Shown here piece after piece: positions 33,667 through 38,803 of a stretch of DNA of 38,803 nucleotides (its first letter is position 1; the number at the start of each line of letters is the position of its first letter). The position numbers and the translations under genes are program-made. Source of the stretch: Flavobacteriales bacterium (GTDB taxonomy: Bacteria; Bacteroidota; Bacteroidia; Flavobacteriales_D; Crocinitomicaceae); contig CANMTO010000022.1 of NCBI GenBank assembly GCA_947500755.1, positions 1 through 38,803 on the forward strand, given 5' to 3'. A model generated the notes under the pieces. That model saw nothing but the letters and a program-made list of their open reading frames with translations. It did not search any database and was not told the origin of the DNA.

Positions 33667-34518
33667 ATGAAAAATAACATTATAATTTTACTCTTCGCGT
33701 TTACTGCCTTGTTGGCCTGTAAAAAAGTTCGTCCAACCTTGGGCGATCCACCAAGTCAAACGGATGCTGCATTTACAGCAGTACCTTCCGATTCTAATGC
33801 TAACATTATTCAGCTTACGGCAAGCAACCCAAATTTGGTGTGTCGTTGGGATTTTGGTAATGGGATGAAGGGCGAAGGTGTTGATGTTACTGCAACCTAT
33901 CCGTATGCGGGAACCTATACCATTACGCTAACGGTATTTAATAAAGGCGGTAGCCGCTCATCTACGAAGCAAGTGGTAATTGCTCAAACCGACTTATCCT
34001 TGCTCGATAATCCGTTTTATAACAAACTTACCGGTGGTGCGAATGGTCCCGGCTATAAAACCTGGGTAATCGATTCTGTCTTAAGTGGTCACCTTGGCGT
34101 TGGCCCAGATCCTGAAAGTCCATTAGGAGCGACACCGGAATGGTGGGCTGCCGGAGAGAATGAAAAACCAGGATGCGGGTTATACAACGACAAATATGTG
34201 TTTCATTTAAATGCCTTTAAGTTTGATATGATTACCAACGGAGATGTTTATGTCCATAATTCCATTGCTGCAAGCTTCCCTGGTTCTTTTGAAAACCTGG
34301 CGGATTTTACTGCGCCTTATTCCAATCAAATGGATAAGTCTTGGAATTTAGTTGAAGGTGCAGAGAACACCATAACCATTTCAAATGGAGCCTTTATTGG
34401 ATTTTATACGGGCGTTAACACGTATCGTATTTTGGAGTTGACAGACTCAACGATGTACCTACAATACGGACATCATTTGGGTGGATTAAATTGGTACCTT
34501 AGATTAAAAACTGAATAA
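33667..34518 (+). CDS. PKD-domain lipoprotein, putative surface glycan-binding protein
   Basis: This 283-residue lipoprotein (lipobox LLACKK, C18) has the layout of the surface glycan-binding proteins that follow susD. Residues about 36-108 form a PKD domain (RWDFGNGMKGEG, YPYAGTYTITLTVFN). Residues about 130-283 are an unnamed beta-rich domain with many aromatic residues: TW, GVGP, WW at 159-160, a Cys at 170, and TYRILELTDSTMYLQYG near the end. The same set of marks reappears in the N-terminus of the last protein in the window. No catalytic motif is seen. An upstream in-frame start at 33631 would overlap susD and precede the signal, so ATG 33667 is chosen. Carbohydrate binding is inferred. 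Confidence 0.8.
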   Translation: MKNNIIILLFAFTALLACKKVRPTLGDPPSQTDAAFTAVPSDSNANIIQLTASNPNLVCRWDFGNGMKGEGVDVTATYPYAGTYTITLTVFNKGGSRSSTKQVVIAQTDLSLLDNPFYNKLTGGANGPGYKTWVIDSVLSGHLGVGPDPESPLGATPEWWAAGENEKPGCGLYNDKYVFHLNAFKFDMITNGDVYVHNSIAASFPGSFENLADFTAPYSNQMDKSWNLVEGAENTITISNGAFIGFYTGVNTYRILELTDSTMYLQYGHHLGGLNWYLRLKTE

Positions 34519-34525
34519 TAATATC

Positions 34526-35620
34526 ATGAAAAACTTAGTTATGCTTCTTCCCATTTTATTTGTTTTGGCTGCTTGTCAAAAGGATAATTATATACCTAAA
34601 GATATTGTTTTGCCTTCGAATTTACAGGTAACACTGGACATCAATTCAGCAACCGTTGATGTTACAGCCCATGCGGATTCAGCGAATTTCTACATTTTCA
34701 CCTTTTATGAAAATGGGGATTCTACCATGATAAAATCTAATGCGGGGTTGGCAACACATACGTATTCCACATCAGGTGAATATTCAGTTAAAACAGTAGC
34801 TTACACTACGTCGGAATATTTTATTACGGAAACCGATGTGTTTGAAATCAACCTAAATATGGGCGGAACAGGTGCCCCAACCAGTGGAGCTACTAGCCCG
34901 ATGAGCTACAATGGTTATACCTTAGTTTGGCAGGATGAATTTAACGGAAACGCTCTCTCAGCGGATTGGGTGCATGAAACGGGTAATGGTAATTGGGGAT
35001 GGGGTAACAATGAACTTCAAAATTACACCAGTCAAAATACTACGGTTTCTGGCGGGGTACTTCAGATTACCGCCAAACAAGAAGCGATGGGGGGGCAGAA
35101 TTATACCTCAAGTCGGATTAAAACCCAAGGCCTTCAATCTTGGAAATATGGGCGGATCGACATTCGGGCAGCATTACCTAAAGGACAAGGCATTTGGCCG
35201 GCTTTGTGGATGTTGGGAGATAATATCACTTCTGTTAGTTGGCCTGCCTGTGGTGAGATAGATATCATGGAAATGATTGGTGGAGCTCTTAACAACGACA
35301 AAACGGTTCACGGAACGGCCCATTGGAGTGACAACGGATCACACGCCCAATTCGGGGATAGTTATACCTTAAATTCAGGAGTTTTTGCAGATGAATTTCA
35401 TGTCTTTTCCATCGTTTGGAATGCGAACAGTATTACCTGGTTAGTAGATAATACCGTGTATAATTCTATGAGTACTACCCCAGCCCAATTGGCTGAATTT
35501 CAAGAAAAATTCTTCTTTATTTTCAACATTGCAGTAGGTGGGAATTGGCCCGGAAGTCCAGATGCAACCACACAATTCCCGCAAACGATGTACGTAGATT
35601 ATGTTCGCGTTTTTCAATAG
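34526..35620 (+). CDS. GH16 endo-beta-glucanase lipoprotein (laminarinase type)
   Basis: This 364-residue lipoprotein (lipobox LAACQK, C17) has an N-terminal beta-sandwich (about 30-112, PKD-like), a Gly/Thr/Ser-rich linker and a GH16 catalytic domain (about 130-364). The catalytic motif is EIDIME (244-249): E244 nucleophile, D246 helper, E249 acid/base. The ExDxxE spacing is that of laminarinases and agarases rather than lichenases (ExDxE). GNWGWGNNELQNYT and WPALWMLG also fit the laminarinase group. The enzyme cuts beta-1,3-glucan internally, probably on the cell surface as the first step. It lies 7 bp after the PKD lipoprotein gene and 9 bp before the GH3 gene. Substrate is inferred from family. 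Confidence 0.92.
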   Translation: MKNLVMLLPILFVLAACQKDNYIPKDIVLPSNLQVTLDINSATVDVTAHADSANFYIFTFYENGDSTMIKSNAGLATHTYSTSGEYSVKTVAYTTSEYFITETDVFEINLNMGGTGAPTSGATSPMSYNGYTLVWQDEFNGNALSADWVHETGNGNWGWGNNELQNYTSQNTTVSGGVLQITAKQEAMGGQNYTSSRIKTQGLQSWKYGRIDIRAALPKGQGIWPALWMLGDNITSVSWPACGEIDIMEMIGGALNNDKTVHGTAHWSDNGSHAQFGDSYTLNSGVFADEFHVFSIVWNANSITWLVDNTVYNSMSTTPAQLAEFQEKFFFIFNIAVGGNWPGSPDATTQFPQTMYVDYVRVFQ

Positions 35621-35629
35621 GGTAGTGCG

Positions 35630-37882
35630 ATGAAAAAACTTTTGTTTTTTTTGTGCCTAGGTGCATTAACCTCATGTGTAGTTACAAAGGAACAGGCGAC
35701 TGAGCGTACGAACTTAACCTTAGAAGAAAAGGTAGGCCAAACATGCCAAATCACCTTGGATGCCGTTGCACAAACAGATGCCCAAGGCCGAACCTTGGTT
35801 CCGCTCAAATTAGACACCAATAAACTCACTGAAGCGCTTGTTAAATACAAAGTTGGTTCCATCCTCAATGTGAGTTGGCATACGCTAACACGAGCGCAAT
35901 GGCAAGAAATTACACAAACCATTCATTCATATTATACTTCGGGTAGAATTAAGGTCCCAGTACTTTATGGCATAGATGCCATTCACGGGGTGAATTATAC
36001 CCAAGGGGCAACCTTGTTTCCTCAAGAAATTGGTTTAGCCGCTACATGGAATCCAAGCCTGGCAGCAGAGTTTGGTCGTATTACAGCCTATGAAACTAGA
36101 GCATCTGGAATTCCTTGGAATTTTTCTCCAGTGTTAGATTTAGGAAGAAACCCACTTTGGTCAAGAACCTTTGAAACGCTTGGTGAGGACCCTTATTTGG
36201 TTTCGCAGATGGGCGCAGCTATCATTAAAGGGTATCAAGGAACGAATCCGCGTGTAATTGATTCGTTACACGTGCTCTCCTGTATGAAACATTTTGTAGG
36301 GTATAGTGCCGCTGCCAGTGGACGTGACCGCACCCCTGCTTGGATTCCTGATAAATACATGAAGGAGTTGTATTTGCCTTCATTTAAGTCCGCCGTTCAA
36401 GCCGGCGCTCAAACGGTAATGATCAACAGTGGAACGGTAAATGGTATTCCAGGTCACGTCAATAAATCCTTAATTCAATATACCCTCAAAGACGAATGGA
36501 AATTCCCTGGATTTGCGGTTTCAGATTGGGAAGATTTTAACATGCTGCATACCGTGCATCGCGTAGCCCCCAATTTAAAAACAGCGTATGAACAAGCCTT
36601 TAATGCGGGCGTTGATATGAGCATGGTACCTCTTTCCCCAGACTATAAAACCTACTGTGAACTCATGTTACAATCCGTTAACGAGGCTAATATTACCTCT
36701 GCCAGATTGGACGATGCAGTGAATCGAATCTACCGAACAAAAGAAGCGGTAGGTTTATTTGATTTACACCAGCCCGTACTTTCGAATTATACAGCCTTTG
36801 GTTCCTCGCAACACAAAGCCGCTGCTAAACAAACCGCCTTGGAATCCATCACCTTATTGAAGAATAATGGAACCCTGCCCCTGAAAACAAACACCAAGTT
36901 TTTGGTTGCCGGCCCATGTTCAGACAACTTAGTATACCTGAACGGTGCGTGGTCTCATACCTGGCAAGGAATGGATACCTCGTTTAACACGAAAGGGTGC
37001 AAGACCATCGTTCAAGCTTTTCAGGAAAAATATGGAGTTCAATGTCTGTTTTCAAAGGGGCTTGAATTATACAAAGACAAGGAAGTAGAGCAATCACGCT
37101 TTGTATCCCTTGAAGACTATATCAAAAAGCTTGATGAGGTGGAAACAGTGGTTTTATGTTTAGGCGAGGTTCCTGCGACGGAAAAACCTGGCGACATTCG
37201 CAGTTTGCACCTAGATTCCAAACAGCTTGAATTGGCAAAAATGGCCTATGCTAAGCATAAAAATGTGATCATCGTATTGGTGGAGGGACGGCCTCGCATC
37301 ATTAGAGACATTGTTGACCCTGCCGGAGCCATTGTTCAATGCTACTTACCAGGAGACTATGGGGCGGAAGCGCTTGTTGAGTTACTTTCTGGAGAAAAGA
37401 ATTTTAGTGGAAAGCTTCCATATACCTATCCGAAATATGATGGAGTGATTGAGTATTATGACCGTCCTCGCAGTGTTGATCGTTCCAATGTTGGCGACTT
37501 TGCAGCGTTTAATCCGGAATGGCCTTTTGGGTTTGGGTTGCATTATGGTGAGGTAAGCTATGAGCATTTAAAAAGCAATGAGGTGTTAAGCGAGAATTCG
37601 CCGTGGGAAATTACCGTTGATGTGATCAATCAAAGCAATCGTGAAATAGATGAGGTGGTTCAACTGTATGTTGGAGATGAATTCGCGAGTATGGTACCAG
37701 CAGGGGAACAATTGAAACGCTTTCTAAAAGTAAAAATTCCCGCAGGACAAACCAAGGAAGTGCGATTTGTGATAAATAAGGAAGACCTCATGTTTGTGAA
37801 TGAAGCGGGTGAATGGGTATTCGAACCTGGAACATTCAATTTCAGCATAGGAACTAAAACCGGTTCGGTTTTATTCCGATAG
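35630..37882 (+). CDS. GH3 beta-glucosidase lipoprotein
   Basis: This 750-residue exo-acting glycoside hydrolase of family 3 (BglX-like) removes glucose from the non-reducing end of beta-gluco-oligosaccharides. It begins with a lipoprotein signal (LTSC, C16), so it is anchored in the outer or inner membrane. The catalytic TIM-barrel covers about 25-380, with KHFVGYS (K220, H221) and the nucleophile in GFAVSDWEDF (D299). The alpha/beta sandwich follows (about 395-610), with VLCLGEVPATEKPGD, and a fibronectin-type-III-like domain ends the protein (about 635-750). It is the last gene of the susC operon; the next gene starts 110 bp downstream with its own promoter region. Confidence 0.95.
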   Translation: MKKLLFFLCLGALTSCVVTKEQATERTNLTLEEKVGQTCQITLDAVAQTDAQGRTLVPLKLDTNKLTEALVKYKVGSILNVSWHTLTRAQWQEITQTIHSYYTSGRIKVPVLYGIDAIHGVNYTQGATLFPQEIGLAATWNPSLAAEFGRITAYETRASGIPWNFSPVLDLGRNPLWSRTFETLGEDPYLVSQMGAAIIKGYQGTNPRVIDSLHVLSCMKHFVGYSAAASGRDRTPAWIPDKYMKELYLPSFKSAVQAGAQTVMINSGTVNGIPGHVNKSLIQYTLKDEWKFPGFAVSDWEDFNMLHTVHRVAPNLKTAYEQAFNAGVDMSMVPLSPDYKTYCELMLQSVNEANITSARLDDAVNRIYRTKEAVGLFDLHQPVLSNYTAFGSSQHKAAAKQTALESITLLKNNGTLPLKTNTKFLVAGPCSDNLVYLNGAWSHTWQGMDTSFNTKGCKTIVQAFQEKYGVQCLFSKGLELYKDKEVEQSRFVSLEDYIKKLDEVETVVLCLGEVPATEKPGDIRSLHLDSKQLELAKMAYAKHKNVIIVLVEGRPRIIRDIVDPAGAIVQCYLPGDYGAEALVELLSGEKNFSGKLPYTYPKYDGVIEYYDRPRSVDRSNVGDFAAFNPEWPFGFGLHYGEVSYEHLKSNEVLSENSPWEITVDVINQSNREIDEVVQLYVGDEFASMVPAGEQLKRFLKVKIPAGQTKEVRFVINKEDLMFVNEAGEWVFEPGTFNFSIGTKTGSVLFR

Positions 37883-37939
37883 AATTGCTAAAGACTTGAT
37901 TATTAAATAACTTGAAATATTTTTAATTATTTTAGACTT

Positions 37940-37961
37940 ATTGTAAAATTTACTATATTTA
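37940..37961 (+). promoter_or_regulatory. Promoter and operator candidate before the last gene
   Basis: ATTGTA-AAATT-TACTAT (37940-37956) matches the susC palindrome in arms and spacing with one arm base changed. It overlaps TATATTTA (37954-37961), identical to the susC -7 box including the following ACC. The ATG lies 31 bp further on. The rest of the 110-bp gap is AT-rich with no hairpin. Confidence 0.55.
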
Positions 37962-37992
37962 CCCCATACAACCCTTAAATTATTTTAATGTT

Positions 37993-38803
37993 ATGAAAAA
38001 ATTATTACTTTTTCTCTTACTACCAATGGCTTTCAACGCACAAGTTGTGGGTACATGGAAACTTGCAAACCAAGCAGCAGCTATGGGTGTTGGTCCTTCT
38101 CAAGGTAGCATGCAATGGTGGTCAAATGGTGTTGGAGACTTAACGACTCGAGCATGTATGTTTGACGACTCTATTACCTTTAATGCGAATGGTACCATGA
38201 TGCATTATATGGATGGCCAAACATGGTTAGAAGGATGGCAAGGCGCCACACCAGATGCATGTGGAACGCCAGTTGCACCACACAACGGTTCTAATCCTGC
38301 TACCTATGCCTATAACGGAACAACCAACACGCTTTCTGTATATGGATTGGGTGCGCACATGGGCTTAGCCAAAGTGATTAACGGGTCAGAAATTGCTTCG
38401 CCTGCAAATGCGGCGGATACAATCACTTATTTAACTGGATTGAGTAATGGTGGAAATACGCTAACCCTGGATATCAACGTGGGTGCAAACTGGTGGAGAT
38501 TCATTTACAACCGAACGCAAATGGCCCCTGTAGCAAACTACAACGTAACATTCCGAGTGGATATGTCTCAGTATGCTGGAGCAGCGAATCTTGCAAACGG
38601 AGTTTTCGTTAATGGTTCGTTTAATGGATGGTGTGGGTCTTGTAATCCAATGACCAATACTACAGGTTCCATGTGGGAAGTTACTTTACCTCTCGCTCCT
38701 GGTGCTATTGAATACAAATTTACCGTGGAAGGATGGAACGATCAAGAGAATTTTGTAGGTGGTGAGCCGTGTATTGATACCATTAATGACGGTTATTTCA
38801 ACC
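37993..38803 (+). CDS. Secreted protein with SGBP-like and glycogen-binding-like domains (3' partial)
   Basis: This frame is cut by the right edge; 270 residues are visible. A signal peptide (MKKLLLFLLLPMAFNAQ) ends at an Ala-Gln site usual for exported Bacteroidota proteins. Residues about 20-165 share TW, GVGP, WW, a Cys, a DD..F patch, NT..GA..G and a final W(W) with the C-terminal domain of the PKD lipoprotein at 33667. Residues about 174-270 look like a carbohydrate-binding module of the AMPK/CBM48-like sandwich type: NVTFRVDMSQY, GVFVNGSFNGWCG, MWEVTLPL and IEYKFTVEGWND. The missing part may hold a GH domain and a T9SS tail; that cannot be seen. It probably extends the glucan locus and is secreted rather than lipid-anchored. 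Confidence 0.75.
   Translation, partial: MKKLLLFLLLPMAFNAQVVGTWKLANQAAAMGVGPSQGSMQWWSNGVGDLTTRACMFDDSITFNANGTMMHYMDGQTWLEGWQGATPDACGTPVAPHNGSNPATYAYNGTTNTLSVYGLGAHMGLAKVINGSEIASPANAADTITYLTGLSNGGNTLTLDINVGANWWRFIYNRTQMAPVANYNVTFRVDMSQYAGAANLANGVFVNGSFNGWCGSCNPMTNTTGSMWEVTLPLAPGAIEYKFTVEGWNDQENFVGGEPCIDTINDGYFN

Overview
The window reads as chromosomal DNA of a Bacteroidota member, most likely order Flavobacteriales; a Crocinitomicaceae-like genus is only a guess. The signs are a SusC/SusD pair with an associated glycan locus, a type IX secretion (T9SS) cargo protein with SprB-type repeats, the gene order bamA-ompH-ompH-murI, promoters of the TTTG/TAnnTTTG type, and few recognisable Shine-Dalgarno sequences. 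No phage, transposase, CRISPR array or rRNA was seen.

Layout. 1-3939: outer-membrane biogenesis (BamA cut by the left edge, two OmpH/Skp chaperones, a terminator, glutamate racemase). 3960-9428: tryptophan 2,3-dioxygenase on the plus strand, meeting tail to tail an overlapping minus-strand pair (T9SS-sorted FG-GAP/SprB protein, then an oligopeptide-type binding lipoprotein). 9493-10043: a tRNA-Arg(UCG) with a textbook promoter, followed by a tandem array of about 173-bp units. The units begin with the 3' end of the tRNA and carry a terminator and a two-hairpin module. 10122-13973: acyl-ACP desaturase, a MoxR-like ATPase plus VWA protein pair, and an unannotated 51-residue membrane protein. 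14033-16699: fumarase and NADP-isocitrate dehydrogenase. 16728-19476: a decayed small gene, a DUF4403 lipoprotein and an OmpA-family protein. 19479-24728 (minus): cytochrome oxidase accessory operon (ctaB, two subunit III paralogues, subunit IV, two SCO-like proteins, DUF420). 24837-26792: dxs.

26828-38803 is a beta-glucan (probably laminarin) utilisation region. It holds a FucP-type sugar symporter, a Nudix/NrtR-type regulator with a degenerate Nudix box, SusC, SusD, a PKD-containing putative glycan-binding lipoprotein, a GH16 ExDxxE endoglucanase, a GH3 beta-glucosidase, and a secreted protein running off the right edge. Inferred flow: GH16 cuts surface glucan, the binding proteins and SusCD capture and import oligosaccharides, GH3 releases glucose, the symporter takes it up, and the regulator senses a product. 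The promoters of susC and of the last gene share a 17-bp palindrome, ATTGTA-N5-TAC(A/T)AT, which I found nowhere else in the window by eye.

The most unusual items are the tRNA-derived array, which resembles in layout the rtT repeats behind E. coli tyrT, the shared palindrome, and an unnamed domain shared by the PKD lipoprotein and the last protein.
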